Positions 18,646 through 27,481 are shown, counted from the stretch's first letter. The stretch is DNA of 59,701 bases from Pseudomonadota bacterium (GCA_023419315.1 JAEZYE010000023.1:1-59701); one strand, 5' to 3'. Numbers and translations: made by a program. The notes: generated by a model not told the origin, from the letters alone.

Positions 18646-20002
18646 GCGGTTTGCCCTCCCCGGCAGACAGCAGTGCGGTCACGATCCGGTCCATGGCGCT
18701 GCCGCGGGAGCCTTTGACCAGGCAGCGCACACCGCCATGGAGATCGGCGCGCAGCGCTTCGGCCAGGGTTTTGTGGTTTTCGAAATGGAAGCCGCCTTCA
18801 CCGAACGCGCGCGAAGCGGCCTGGCTGAGCGGTCCCAGGGTATAGAGACGACGGATTCCGGCGGCGCGCGCCCGTACGCCCGCGTCGGCGTGGAGCGATT
18901 CGCCGTCCGGGCCCAGCTCGCGCATGTCGCCCAGCACCAGCCAGGCTTCGCTGCCGCTCGCGGCGAGTGTGTCGATGGCGGCGGACAGCGATCCCGGATT
19001 GGCGTTGTAGCTGTCGTCGATCAGGACTGCCCCGCCCGGCAGCGCGTGCGCAATCTGGCGACCTGCAACCGGCTGCGCGGCCGACAATCCATCGGCGATG
19101 GTGCGCAGCGAGACATCGCATGCCAGAGCAAGCGTGGCGGCAGCCAGCGCGTTGAGGACGTTGTGGCGTCCGGGCAGGGACAGCCGCAGTGCGACCTCAC
19201 CCTGCGGCGTGACCAGCACGAAGTCCGAACCCGTGTCGTCCGCGCGCACATCACGCGCCGTCACGTCGGCGCTCGCTTCCATGCCGAAACGCAGGATGCG
19301 GCGATCGGCGACCTTGTCGGCGAAGTACTCGGCAAATGCGTCATCGGCGTTGATGACTGCCGTGCCGCCCGCCGGCAGGGCCTCGTAGATGGCGCCCTTG
19401 GTCTCGGCCACGCCGAGCAGCGAGCCCATGCGCTCCAGATGCGCGGCGGCCACGTTGTTCACCAGCGCGACATCGGGTTGCACCACATCGGTCAGATAGG
19501 CGATGTCGCCCGGCTTGCCGGCGCCCATTTCGTACACGGAAAAATCCGCATCGTCGGGCGCTTCGATGACCGCCAGCGGCAGGCCGATTTCGTTGTTGCG
19601 GTTGCCCGGGTTGAAATAGGTGACGCCTGCGCGTTGCAGGATCGCCACCACCAGCGTCTTGACCGAAGTCTTGCCATTGCTGCCGGTGATGGCGACGACC
19701 TTGCCGGCCTGATCCTGATGGATGCCGGCCGCGATGCGCGCCAGTGCGATCTGGGTATCGCCAACGACGATCTGCGGCAGTTCGACCTTGACGGGATGAT
19801 CGACCATCACCGCGCCCGCGCCACGCATCGCGGCGTCGTAGGCAAAGTCATGGCCGTCGAAACGCTCGCCGCGCAGCGCGACATACAGGCTGCCGGGCAG
19901 CAGGCTGCGCGTGTCCTGCGTGATCGCCGAGACGATGGCGTCGTCGCCGAGCAGTTCGCCACCGGCCCAGTGCGCGAGCAAGGAAAGCGGAAGGCGTTTC
20001 AT
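18635..20002 (-). CDS. murF: UDP-MurNAc-tripeptide--D-alanyl-D-alanine ligase MurF
   Basis: Last cytoplasmic Mur ligase: adds D-Ala-D-Ala to the tripeptide precursor. It has 455 residues. Three Mur ligase domains are visible: an N-terminal uridine-binding part (ITQDTRSLLPGSLYVALRGERFDGHDF), the ATPase loop AITGSNGKTSVKTLV with NRNNEIGLPL, and a C-terminal domain with IDDSYNANPGSL and VLGDMRELG. It overlaps murE by 4 bases and mraY by 11. Confidence 0.97.
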   Translation of the reverse strand: MKRLPLSLLAHWAGGELLGDDAIVSAITQDTRSLLPGSLYVALRGERFDGHDFAYDAAMRGAGAVMVDHPVKVELPQIVVGDTQIALARIAAGIHQDQAGKVVAITGSNGKTSVKTLVVAILQRAGVTYFNPGNRNNEIGLPLAVIEAPDDADFSVYEMGAGKPGDIAYLTDVVQPDVALVNNVAAAHLERMGSLLGVAETKGAIYEALPAGGTAVINADDAFAEYFADKVADRRILRFGMEASADVTARDVRADDTGSDFVLVTPQGEVALRLSLPGRHNVLNALAAATLALACDVSLRTIADGLSAAQPVAGRQIAHALPGGAVLIDDSYNANPGSLSAAIDTLAASGSEAWLVLGDMRELGPDGESLHADAGVRARAAGIRRLYTLGPLSQAASRAFGEGGFHFENHKTLAEALRADLHGGVRCLVKGSRGSAMDRIVTALLSAGEGKPHVA

Positions 20003-21513
20003 GCGTGATCCTCCGCATCGGTGAGCGAAGCGCGTGCGTCCAGTGCCTGGCGCGCTACCGCGGTGTCGTCGAACGGATGACGCACGCCGTCAATCTCCTG
20101 ATAAGGCTCGTGTCCCTTGCCGGCGATCAGCACGATGTCGCTCGGCCCGGCCTGGCCGATGGCGCGTTCGATGGCCTGCCGGCGATCGCGCAGCACGGTC
20201 ACCGCGTCCGGAGCGCGGAAGCCCGCGAGGATGTCGGCCACGATGCGATCACCGTTTTCGGTGCGCGGATTGTCGTCGGTGACGATCACGCGATCGGCCA
20301 CTCGCTCCGCAGCGGCCGCCATCTGCGGACGCTTGCCGGTATCGCGATCACCGCCGCAACCGAACACGCAGATCAATTCACCGTGCACGTGATCGCGCAG
20401 GCTGGTGAGCGCCTGTTCCAGTGCATCCGGCGTGTGTGCGTAATCCACCACGACCAGCGGCTGGCGCTGCTGGCCTTGGGCGTCGGTGTCGCCGCCGAGG
20501 CGGTTCATGCGTCCGTGGATCGGCTGCAGGCGCGACAGCGTGCGCGCAATCTCCGCCACGCTGTCGCCCAGCGCGTAAAGCGTGCCGGCCACGGCAAGCA
20601 GATTGTCGACATTGAAGCGGCCGAGCAGGCGCGACTGCACCGGATGCGCTTCGCTGCCGGCGGTGAGATCGAAGGCGATGCCGGCGGCGTTCAAGGTCAG
20701 CGCTTCGGCACGCAGGGCAGCGCCTTCCTGCCCGCGCGAACTGACGCCCACGCGCTGCACGGCCGGTGCGATGCGCGCCTGCAGCTCGCGGCCGTAGTCG
20801 TCATCGAGGTTGATCACCGCGGCCTTCAGCTCCGGCCAGTCGAACAGGCGCGCCTTGGCTGCGCCGTAGCTCGCCATGTCGCCGTGGTAGTCGAGGTGAT
20901 CCCGGGTGAGGTTGGTGAATACGCCGACGTCGAAATGCACATGATCCACGCGGCCCTGATCCAGCGCGTGCGAGCTGACTTCCATTGCCACGGCCTTGGC
21001 GCCGGCGTCACGCAGGTGCGCCAGCAGCGCATGCATCTGCAACACCAGCGGCGTGGTGAAGCCGGTCGGAACGACTTCGCCGTACATGCCCGCGCCGAGC
21101 GTGCCGATGCTGCCGCAGCGCACGCCGCGGATGTGCCAGGCCTGCGCCAGCAGTTGTACGGTGGATGTCTTGCCGTTGGTGCCGGTGACACCCACGATCT
21201 TCATGTCGCGCGACGGATAGGCGTGGAAACGATCGGCCAGTGCGCCCATGCGTGCGCGCAGGCCGGGCACTGCGATGGCATCGCGCGGTGCGCGCAGATC
21301 GTCCGGGACCGGCGGTTCGTAGAGGATGACGCTGGCGCCCTTCTCCTTCGCCTGCGCGGTGAAGTTCAGGCCATGCGCGCCGAAACCGGCGATCGCGACG
21401 AACGCATCACCCGATTCGATTGCACGGCTGTCCTGCACCAGCCCGCGCACCACGATGTCGCGCGGGACGTCCAGATCCGGCAGCAGTTCGGCGAGCGCCA
21501 TCATCCGCCTCAT
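19999..21513 (-). CDS. murE: UDP-MurNAc-L-Ala-D-Glu--2,6-diaminopimelate ligase MurE
   Basis: Adds the third stem residue. It has 504 residues. The ATP loop is GVTGTNGKTSTVQLL, followed by the carbamylated-lysine region around TLGAGMYG. The substrate-selecting motif reads DDNPR (in VTDDNPRTENGD), which in this family indicates meso-diaminopimelate, not lysine, as expected for a Gram-negative. The ATG at 21513 overlaps the ftsI stop as ATGA; methionines 4 and 5 are alternatives. Confidence 0.97.
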   Translation of the reverse strand: MRRMMALAELLPDLDVPRDIVVRGLVQDSRAIESGDAFVAIAGFGAHGLNFTAQAKEKGASVILYEPPVPDDLRAPRDAIAVPGLRARMGALADRFHAYPSRDMKIVGVTGTNGKTSTVQLLAQAWHIRGVRCGSIGTLGAGMYGEVVPTGFTTPLVLQMHALLAHLRDAGAKAVAMEVSSHALDQGRVDHVHFDVGVFTNLTRDHLDYHGDMASYGAAKARLFDWPELKAAVINLDDDYGRELQARIAPAVQRVGVSSRGQEGAALRAEALTLNAAGIAFDLTAGSEAHPVQSRLLGRFNVDNLLAVAGTLYALGDSVAEIARTLSRLQPIHGRMNRLGGDTDAQGQQRQPLVVVDYAHTPDALEQALTSLRDHVHGELICVFGCGGDRDTGKRPQMAAAAERVADRVIVTDDNPRTENGDRIVADILAGFRAPDAVTVLRDRRQAIERAIGQAGPSDIVLIAGKGHEPYQEIDGVRHPFDDTAVARQALDARASLTDAEDHA

Positions 21514-23381
21514 CGCACGCCTCCCGACGCGGCAGGCGCCACGCTGGCCGAGGTGGCCGGCGTATCGAACGAGGCCGTGTCGATCAGATCGACGGCATCA
21601 TCGACCGGCGCGGGAGCCGCGGCCGGAACGGGCCTGCCCGCGGACTTGGCTTCGTTCTTCGCCTGCATCGCGAGCCAGGTTTCGATGTCGTCCGGCGGCA
21701 CGTCCATCAGTCGCAAGGCGCCGTCCATCACGTTGTGGAACACCGGCGCGGCAACGAGGCCGCCGAAGTAGCCGCCTTCCTGCGAATCACTGATCACCAC
21801 GACCGCGGCGAAGCGCGGGTTGCTGGCCGGAACCAGGCCGGCAAACAGCGAGGCATAGCGACCGCGCGCATAACCGCCGCCCGACGCCAGTCGTGCAGTG
21901 CCGGTCTTGCCCGCCACGCGGTAGCCAAGCACGCCGGCGCGCTTGGCGCCGCCCTGCGTCACCACGGTTTCCATCATGCCGACCACTTCATGCGCAATCG
22001 CCGGATCGATCACCTGCGGGGCTTCGTGGTGTTCGCCCTTGACGAAGGTCGGCGTGATCAGCTTTCCACCGTTGCCCAGCGTAGCGTAGGCGCGCGCGAT
22101 CTGCAGCGGCGTCACCGACAGGCCATAGCCGTACGACATCGTCGCTTTCTGCAGACCGTTCCAGCGCTCGGGCGGCGCCAGGATGCCGGCCGCTTCGCCG
22201 GGGAAGCCGCTGCCCGGCGTACTGCCGTAACCGAAGCTGCGCACGACGTTGTAGAAGTAGTCGTTCGGCAGCTTCTCGGCCAGCTTCACCGAGCCGATGT
22301 TCGAGCTCTTGGTGATGATGCCGGTCACCGTCAGCACGCCGTTGTTCCGCGGCACGTCGCGAATCGTGTAGCGGCCCAGCGACATGTAGCCGGGCGAGGT
22401 GTTGATCAGCGTATTCGGATTGACCACGCCCGCCTTCAGCGCCGCCGACACCGTCAACGGCTTCATCGTCGAACCCGGCTCGACGATGTCGGTGACGGCA
22501 CGGTTGCGGCGCGTCTCCGCGCCGGCTTGGCCGATTGCGTTCGGGTTGTAGGTCGGCAGGCTGACCATTGCGACGACTTCGCCGGTGGTCACGTCGAGGA
22601 TCACCATCGAGCCGCTGCTGGCCTGGTGTTCGATCAGCGCATTGCGCAGTTCGCGGAAGGCGAGGAACTGGATGCGACGATCGATCGTCAGCGTCAGATC
22701 GCGCCCCGGTTGCGCCGAGCGCACGAGGTCGACGTTCTCGACGATACGGCCACGGTTGTCGCGGATCACGCGCTTGGCGCCCGGCTTGCCGCGCAGCCAC
22801 TCGTCGAACGCCAGTTCCAGTCCTTCCTGGCCACGATCGTCGATGTTGGTGAATCCCAGCACGTGCGCCATCGCTTCACCCTGCGGATAGAAGCGGCGGA
22901 ACTCGCGAACGGAATAAACACCGGGAATCTTGTGCGCCAGGATCCGATGCGCCTCGTCCGGACTGATCCGGCGCTTGAGGTACATGAATTCCTTGTCGGC
23001 GCGCTGCGACAGCTTGTTGGTCAGATGCTCCTGCGGCACGCCCAGCGCCTGCGCCAGCTCCGGCAGGCGGTCCGGCATCTTCATCAGCTCGCGCGGATTG
23101 ACCCACACCGATTCCACCGGCGAGGACACCGCGACCGGCTCGCCATTGCGGTCGGTGATCATGCCGCGCGAGGTCGGGATCGGAATGTCGCGCAGGAAGC
23201 GCGAGTCGCCCTGGCGCTGGTAGAAATCGTGGTTGATGAGCTGCACGTAGGCCGCGCGGCCGACGAGGCTGACGGAACACAGCCCGAGCGCGCCGACGAC
23301 GAGCATGAGCCGCCCGCGCAGGTTGAAACGCGCGCGGTTGCGGTTTTTCAATGGCGGCGTATTGCGCGGAGGCAGGTTCAC
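21510..23381 (-). CDS. ftsI: Septal peptidoglycan D,D-transpeptidase FtsI (PBP3)
   Basis: Class B penicillin-binding protein that cross-links septal peptidoglycan with FtsW. It has 623 residues. After a basic cytoplasmic tail comes one TM anchor (LMLVVGALGLCSVSLVGRAAYV, about residues 26-47), then the pedestal domain and the transpeptidase domain with all three catalytic motifs: SxxK in EPGSTMKPL, SxN in TKSSNIG, and KTGT in VAGKTGTARL. The C-terminus is Ala/Pro-rich. Both gene ends overlap neighbours (ftsL and murE) by 4 bases. Confidence 0.98.
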   Translation of the reverse strand: MNLPPRNTPPLKNRNRARFNLRGRLMLVVGALGLCSVSLVGRAAYVQLINHDFYQRQGDSRFLRDIPIPTSRGMITDRNGEPVAVSSPVESVWVNPRELMKMPDRLPELAQALGVPQEHLTNKLSQRADKEFMYLKRRISPDEAHRILAHKIPGVYSVREFRRFYPQGEAMAHVLGFTNIDDRGQEGLELAFDEWLRGKPGAKRVIRDNRGRIVENVDLVRSAQPGRDLTLTIDRRIQFLAFRELRNALIEHQASSGSMVILDVTTGEVVAMVSLPTYNPNAIGQAGAETRRNRAVTDIVEPGSTMKPLTVSAALKAGVVNPNTLINTSPGYMSLGRYTIRDVPRNNGVLTVTGIITKSSNIGSVKLAEKLPNDYFYNVVRSFGYGSTPGSGFPGEAAGILAPPERWNGLQKATMSYGYGLSVTPLQIARAYATLGNGGKLITPTFVKGEHHEAPQVIDPAIAHEVVGMMETVVTQGGAKRAGVLGYRVAGKTGTARLASGGGYARGRYASLFAGLVPASNPRFAAVVVISDSQEGGYFGGLVAAPVFHNVMDGALRLMDVPPDDIETWLAMQAKNEAKSAGRPVPAAAPAPVDDAVDLIDTASFDTPATSASVAPAASGGVR

Positions 23382-23641
23382 GGGCGCACCACCACGATGT
23401 CACCCGACTCCGGGAACTTCATGCCGAGCCGCGCGCGTGCGATCTGATCCACGCGATTGCTTTCGGCCACGGTGGCCTGTTCCAGCTGGAGCCGGCCGAA
23501 TTCGATGTTCAGTTCGTCGCGCGATTTCTCCAGCCGCGACAGCTCGACAAACAGCTGGCGATGGCGATGGCGCGCGTAGATGACCCCGACGGCCGACACC
23601 ACGTTGGCGAGGATCAGGGCGATGAGGACGAAGCGCGTCAT
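23378..23641 (-). CDS. ftsL: Cell division protein FtsL
   Basis: Small bitopic protein of the FtsQLB complex; 87 residues. An N-terminal TM helix (VLIALILANVVSAVGVIYA, about residues 4-22) is followed by a periplasmic coiled coil rich in Arg, Leu and Glu (RQLFVELSRLEKSRDELNIEFGR) and a short tail with the RAR/LGM motif near the end. The position between rsmH and ftsI, with 4-base overlaps on both sides, confirms the identity of this poorly conserved family. Confidence 0.93.
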   Translation of the reverse strand: MTRFVLIALILANVVSAVGVIYARHRHRQLFVELSRLEKSRDELNIEFGRLQLEQATVAESNRVDQIARARLGMKFPESGDIVVVRP

Positions 23642-24609
23642 GCCGCGACCTCGAGCTTTTCAGCCACGCGCAGCACGGCGCTGCGTGCGCGCGGATTCGC
23701 GGCGATCTCTTCGGCCGTGCCCTTCTGCGCGTCGCCAATCGCACGCAAGTCAGGCACGAACGTGTCCTGCACGGGCAGGCGGCGATTGGCCGGCGGTGCC
23801 TTGGCGTGTGCGGCAATGAAGCGCTTGACGATGCGGTCTTCCAGCGAATGGAAGCTGATGACCGCCAGCCGGCCACCCGTTTTCAGGCACGCGAGTGCGG
23901 CGTCCAGGCCGGTTTCGAGATCGGCAAGTTCGCGATTGATGTGGATGCGGATCGCCTGGAAGCTGCGCGTGGCCGGATGGATGTCCTGCTTGCCGCGCGG
24001 CATCGCCGAGGCGATCACGTCGGCCAGATCGCCCGTACGCATGAACGGAGCGCTGCCACGGCGCTGCACGATGGCGCGCGCGATGCGCCGGCTCATGCGT
24101 TCTTCGCCATAGGTCCACAGCACATCGGCGATGTCCTTCTCTTCGGCGCGTGCAATCCACTCGGCGGCACTTTCGCCGGCCTCCGGATCCATGCGCATGT
24201 CGAGCGGACCGTCCTTGCCGAAGCTGAAACCGCGTTCGGCCACATCCAGTTGCGGCGAAGACACACCGAGATCCAGCAGCACGCCGTCGAGACCTTCGGC
24301 GGTGGCCGACCATTCGGCCATGCCGGCGAAACTGCCACGGCGGATGGACACGCGTGCGTCGTCGCCGAAGCTCTGCTCGGCGTGCGCGATCGCTTCCGGA
24401 TCCTTGTCCATGAGCAGCAGCCGACCTCCCGGCCCCAGTCGTTCGAGTACGCCGCGCGCGTGGCCTCCACGCCCGAACGTACCGTCCAGATAAGTCCCGT
24501 CCCGCTTCACCTGCAGCCCTTCCATGACCTGCGCATACAACACCGGCAGATGCAGCGCTGAAAGGTGACCGGCCGGCGCGGACTGCCGCGTGCCGTCACC
24601 GTGCCTCAC
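23638..24609 (-). CDS. rsmH: 16S rRNA (cytosine(1402)-N(4))-methyltransferase RsmH
   Basis: SAM-dependent methyltransferase that modifies N4 of C1402 in the ribosomal P site; formerly MraW. It has 323 residues. The SAM-binding motif is YLDGTFGRGGHARGVL with LLLMDKDPEA; other blocks are DGVLLDLGVSSPQLD, GFSFGKDGPLDMRMD and the C-terminal VISFHSLEDRIVKRF. RsmI, which methylates the ribose of the same nucleotide, is encoded 2.0 kb away at 26651-27481. Confidence 0.97.
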   Translation of the reverse strand: MRHGDGTRQSAPAGHLSALHLPVLYAQVMEGLQVKRDGTYLDGTFGRGGHARGVLERLGPGGRLLLMDKDPEAIAHAEQSFGDDARVSIRRGSFAGMAEWSATAEGLDGVLLDLGVSSPQLDVAERGFSFGKDGPLDMRMDPEAGESAAEWIARAEEKDIADVLWTYGEERMSRRIARAIVQRRGSAPFMRTGDLADVIASAMPRGKQDIHPATRSFQAIRIHINRELADLETGLDAALACLKTGGRLAVISFHSLEDRIVKRFIAAHAKAPPANRRLPVQDTFVPDLRAIGDAQKGTAEEIAANPRARSAVLRVAEKLEVAA

Positions 24610-25052
24610 AAGCGCAACTCGAGCATGTGCGCGCTGAGATCCTCATCGCCGATGGTCTGGCGGATCTGCGCGTGGTGTGCCTGCTCGCTCCACAATTCGA
24701 ACTTGTCGCCCATGCCCAGCAACACCGCTTTCTTGTCGATGCCGACCGCGCTGCGATGACTGGCGGGAATGCTGATGCGTCCGTTGCCGTCCAGTTCCAC
24801 CGGCGAAGCCGCACCGATCAACTTCAGTTGCAGGCTGCGATGCGCGCGCTGGGTGCTGGGCAACTTGCTGACTTCGTCGCGTACCCGCTGCCAGACCTGC
24901 TCGGGATAGAGGTAGAGGCTGCCGGCCTCGAACGGGTTGTAGGTGATGACCAGGCGATTGCCGCACTCGCGCGCGACGAGGTCACGGTAGGCGGTGGGCA
25001 CCGCGAGCCGGCCCTTGTCGTCCACTGTGATGGCGGTCTCACCCTGAAACAC
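24606..25052 (-). CDS. mraZ: Transcriptional regulator MraZ
   Basis: Ring-forming DNA-binding protein that represses the dcw operon by binding repeats upstream of its own gene. It has 148 residues with two SpoVT-AbrB/MraZ repeats, each carrying the DxxGR signature (VDDKGRLAVPTAYRD and LDGNGRISIPASHRS). It is the first gene of the operon and overlaps rsmH by 4 bases. Its probable operator is the 10-bp-periodic array at 25087-25131. Confidence 0.97.
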   Translation of the reverse strand: MFQGETAITVDDKGRLAVPTAYRDLVARECGNRLVITYNPFEAGSLYLYPEQVWQRVRDEVSKLPSTQRAHRSLQLKLIGAASPVELDGNGRISIPASHRSAVGIDKKAVLLGMGDKFELWSEQAHHAQIRQTIGDEDLSAHMLELRL

Positions 25053-25086
25053 GACCCTTTGTCCCTGCCTCGCAAGTGCGTCATTG

Positions 25087-25131
25087 AACCACGGAAAACC
25101 ACAGAAAACCCGGTTTTCCCCCGGGTGCCCA
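25087..25131 (-). promoter_or_regulatory. MraZ-box array: five G-rich pentamers with a 10-bp period
   Basis: Minus strand boxes start at 25131 (TGGGC), 25121 (GGGGA), 25111 (GGGTT), 25101 (TGGTT) and 25091 (TGGTT), each separated by 5 bases. E. coli MraZ binds TGGGN repeats with 5-base spacers. The first box matches exactly, the second has one mismatch, the third two, and the last two one each. The first box shares its T with the -10 hexamer, so binding would block the promoter. Confidence 0.75.
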
Positions 25132-25158
25132 CCTTAGCACCGCGAGGAAGGTTGTCAA
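25131..25158 (-). promoter_or_regulatory. dcw (mraZ) operon promoter
   Basis: Minus strand: perfect -35 TTGACA (25153-25158), 16-base spacer, -10 TAAGGT (25131-25136) with the three most conserved positions (TA...T) present. The MraZ-box array begins at the last base of the -10. The mraZ ATG is 78 bases downstream. Confidence 0.75.
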
Positions 25159-25228
25159 CAGGCAAACAAAGAAAAAATCGCTTGTTACATCAATGGCTTG
25201 CAGCGAACTTCAGAGAATTGTTCAAGCC

Positions 25229-25237
25229 TTATCCACA
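25229..25237 (+). promoter_or_regulatory. Consensus DnaA box upstream of the dcw promoter
   Basis: TTATCCACA, a perfect match to the E. coli DnaA consensus, about 70 bases upstream of the mraZ -35. One match to a given 9-mer is expected roughly every two windows of this size by chance, so its position is the only argument for function. Confidence 0.3.
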
Positions 25238-25364
25238 AGTTGCTGTTTCGTCTCAAATTTTGAGATTTGCGGATCATTCATCGACGTGATCACCGCGTCA
25301 TGATGCGCTGTTGCCGACGCGGTCCAGCTGGCCGCGCCCGCCCCGCCCGCGCGAGAATCCGCGC

Positions 25365-26129
25365 ATGTGCCTGCTCGCTATCGCGTGGAAAGTCCATCCC
25401 CGTTGGGCCGTGGTCATGGCCGGCAACCGGGACGAGGCGCATGAGCGCCCCGCCGCACCGCTGGCCCGCTGGGAACGCCCCGCCGGAATTCTGGCCGGGC
25501 GGGATTTGCGCTCCGGCGGTACATGGGCCGGCCTGTCGACCCGCGGACGTATGGCGGTGGTCACCAATGTCCGGGACCCGCGTCTCACGCTACCGCAGGC
25601 GCCCTCCCGCGGCGGGCTTCCGGTCGAGTGCCTGACCGCGGAGGCGGACGGGGCGGCGACGGCCGGCCCGATCCTGGCGCGCGCGTCCGGCTTTGCCCCC
25701 TTCAATCTGCTGATCGCGGATCCGGACCAGGCGTGGTTCCTCAGCAATTACCCGCACCCGCGGCAGCGGCTGATGGAGCCGGGCGTGCACGGCCTGTCCA
25801 ACGGCGATCTGGACGAGCCATGGCCCAAGACACGGGAACTGATGAGCGTCATGTCCGACTGGATCAACGCCGATGAAGAAGACTTGGACAGACTTTGGCT
25901 TGCCCTTGCCAATGAGAGGACAGCCCCTGACGCTGAGTTGCCCGACACGGGCGTCGGACTGGAACGCGAACGGCTGCTCTCGGCCGCCTTCATCCGCAAT
26001 CCTGTCTACGGGACGCGCGCGAGCACGATCATCGCCATCGACCATGAAGGCGCCGGCTGGATAAGCGAACGCCGCTTCGATGCATTGGGCGCGCTGGTCG
26101 GCGAGAGCACGCTGTCGACGCGCGCCTGA
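25365..26129 (+). CDS. NRDE family protein (TANGO2 domain)
   Basis: 254 residues from the ATG at 25365. The N-terminus MCLLAIAWKV and the family-defining NRDE tetrad at residues 21-24 identify the NRDE/TANGO2 superfamily, whose members have an N-terminal nucleophile-like Cys2. The eukaryotic relative is linked to haem and lipid handling, and the bacterial function is unknown. Upstream frame residues are Pro/Arg-rich non-coding shadow. It stands alone, divergent from mraZ, with the 312-base gap between them holding the dcw promoter, MraZ boxes and DnaA box. Confidence 0.88.
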   Translation: MCLLAIAWKVHPRWAVVMAGNRDEAHERPAAPLARWERPAGILAGRDLRSGGTWAGLSTRGRMAVVTNVRDPRLTLPQAPSRGGLPVECLTAEADGAATAGPILARASGFAPFNLLIADPDQAWFLSNYPHPRQRLMEPGVHGLSNGDLDEPWPKTRELMSVMSDWINADEEDLDRLWLALANERTAPDAELPDTGVGLERERLLSAAFIRNPVYGTRASTIIAIDHEGAGWISERRFDALGALVGESTLSTRA

Positions 26130-26174
26130 CCCGTCCGGCGGGCGCGGCAAACGCATCAAGGCACAGGAGGAAGT

Positions 26175-26578
26175 GGCGGAGCCGGCCGATAAGCCGGGTT
26201 CTGTCGTGGACAGTCATTCCTCTAGGCGCAACGTCACCGCTGCGCTCAAGCAACCTACCCGGAGACACCGCGGGCCGCGGCATTGCCTCCCTATTTGGTC
26301 TTGCTCCCGGTGGGGTTTGCCGTGCCGGTCCGTTGCCGGACTCGCGGTGCGCTCTTACCGCACCATTTCACCCTTGCCCGCATCCTGCCCATCTTTCGAT
26401 GAAGCGTGGAGCGTGACCGGACTTGCGTCCGATCCGCGCCCCGGACCGCTGGCGGTATCTTTCTGTTGCACTTTCCGTCGGCTCGCGCCGCCCAGGCGTT
26501 ACCTGGCACCGTGCCCTGTGGAGCCCGGACTTTCCTCGGCATGCTTGCGCATGACGCGACTGTCTGGCCGGCTCCGCC
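26175..26578 (-). ncRNA. rnpB: RNase P RNA (class A)
   Basis: Catalytic RNA of ribonuclease P, which trims tRNA 5' ends. On the minus strand the conserved 5' block GAGGAAAGTCCGGGCTC (26521-26537) and the 3' block ACAGAACCCGGCTTATC (26187-26203) are present. The ends form a 13-bp P1 helix, GGCGGAGCCGGCC with GGCCGGCTCCGCC. The internal blocks GGGTGAAATGG and GGTAAGAGCGCACC also fit. The length from P1 to P1 is 404 bases, within the class A range. The exact mature ends may differ by a few bases. It lies downstream of rsmI on the same strand. Confidence 0.95.
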
Positions 26579-26623
26579 GCGCGCATTCTCTCACGACAGG
26601 CGCACCGGCCGTTGAACCGCAAC

Positions 26624-26644
26624 GCATCGCCTGGAAAGCGATGC
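26624..26644 (-). terminator. Hairpin between rsmI and rnpB
   Basis: Perfect 7-bp stem GCATCGC/GCGATGC with a 7-base loop, 6 bases after the rsmI stop. There is no T-run, so it may be only a weak or factor-dependent terminator. Confidence 0.4.
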
Positions 26645-26650
26645 TCCGGA

Positions 26651-27481
26651 TCATTCTTCCGGCTTCTGCCCGTACAAGGCCTTGCGCGGCGCGCCGGTGA
26701 TCTCGGCGGCCAGCTTCGCGGCGGTGGAGGGAGGCAGGTGCGCGTTGAGCAGCGCATAGACGCGCCGCCCTTCGACCACCTGCGCCTCGGCGTCATCGGC
26801 CGCGCCCTGCACCATCACCACGAACTCGCCCTTGCGCTGGTTGTCGTCGCCATCCACGCGCGCCTGCAGATCCGCAAGCGTGCCGTCGATGACGGTCTCG
26901 AAGAGCTTGGTGAGTTCACGCGCCAGAACCGCCGGTCGGTCCGCGCCGAACACGACGCGCATGTCCGCCAGCGATTCGCTGATGCGGTGCGAGGATTCGT
27001 AGAACACCAGCGTGCGCGTTTCTCCGGACAGCGCCGTCAAGCGCTCGCGCCGGGCCGACGCCTTCGCCGGCAGGAAACCTTCGAACACGAAGCGATCACT
27101 CGGCAGACCGGCGACGCTGAGGGCGGCGATCGCGGCGCACGCACCGGGCACCGGGCTGACCTTGATGCCGGCCGCCCGGGCCGCACGCACCACGCGATAG
27201 CCGGGATCGCTGACCAGCGGCGTTCCGGCGTCGCTGACGAGCGCCAGCGATTCACCGCCCGCCAGACGCTCGACAAGCCGCTGCGACACGGCGTCTTCGT
27301 TGTGTTCATGCAGCGCGATCAGCGGGCGATCGATTCCGAAATGCGCCAGCAGCTGGCCGCTGCGCCGCGTGTCCTCCGCACAGATCGCGGACACCTGCCG
27401 CAGTGTTTCCAGCGCCCGCGGCGTCATGTCGGCGAGGTTGCCGATGGGCGTGGCGACGATGAACAGGGTTCCGGCGGGCAT
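26651..27481 (-). CDS. rsmI: 16S rRNA (cytidine(1402)-2'-O)-methyltransferase RsmI
   Basis: SAM-dependent tetrapyrrole-methylase-fold enzyme (YraL) that methylates the ribose of C1402; 276 residues. Motifs are LFIVATPIGNLADMTPRAL at the N-terminus, AEDTRRSGQLL, the ALVSDAGTPLVSDPG loop, PGACAAIAALSVAGLPSD and the FYESSHRI block. A strong Shine-Dalgarno sequence, AAGGAAGAG, precedes the ATG. It is divergent from lpoA with 63 bases between, the yraL-yraM-yraN arrangement of enterobacteria. Confidence 0.97.
   Translation of the reverse strand: MPAGTLFIVATPIGNLADMTPRALETLRQVSAICAEDTRRSGQLLAHFGIDRPLIALHEHNEDAVSQRLVERLAGGESLALVSDAGTPLVSDPGYRVVRAARAAGIKVSPVPGACAAIAALSVAGLPSDRFVFEGFLPAKASARRERLTALSGETRTLVFYESSHRISESLADMRVVFGADRPAVLARELTKLFETVIDGTLADLQARVDGDDNQRKGEFVVMVQGAADDAEAQVVEGRRVYALLNAHLPPSTAAKLAAEITGAPRKALYGQKPEE

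Noticed and set aside
21420..23447. 675-codon open frame on the plus strand opposite ftsI
   Set aside because: Shadow of ftsI: low-complexity His/Arg/Ala/Asp-rich translation with no motif, while ftsI has all catalytic motifs.
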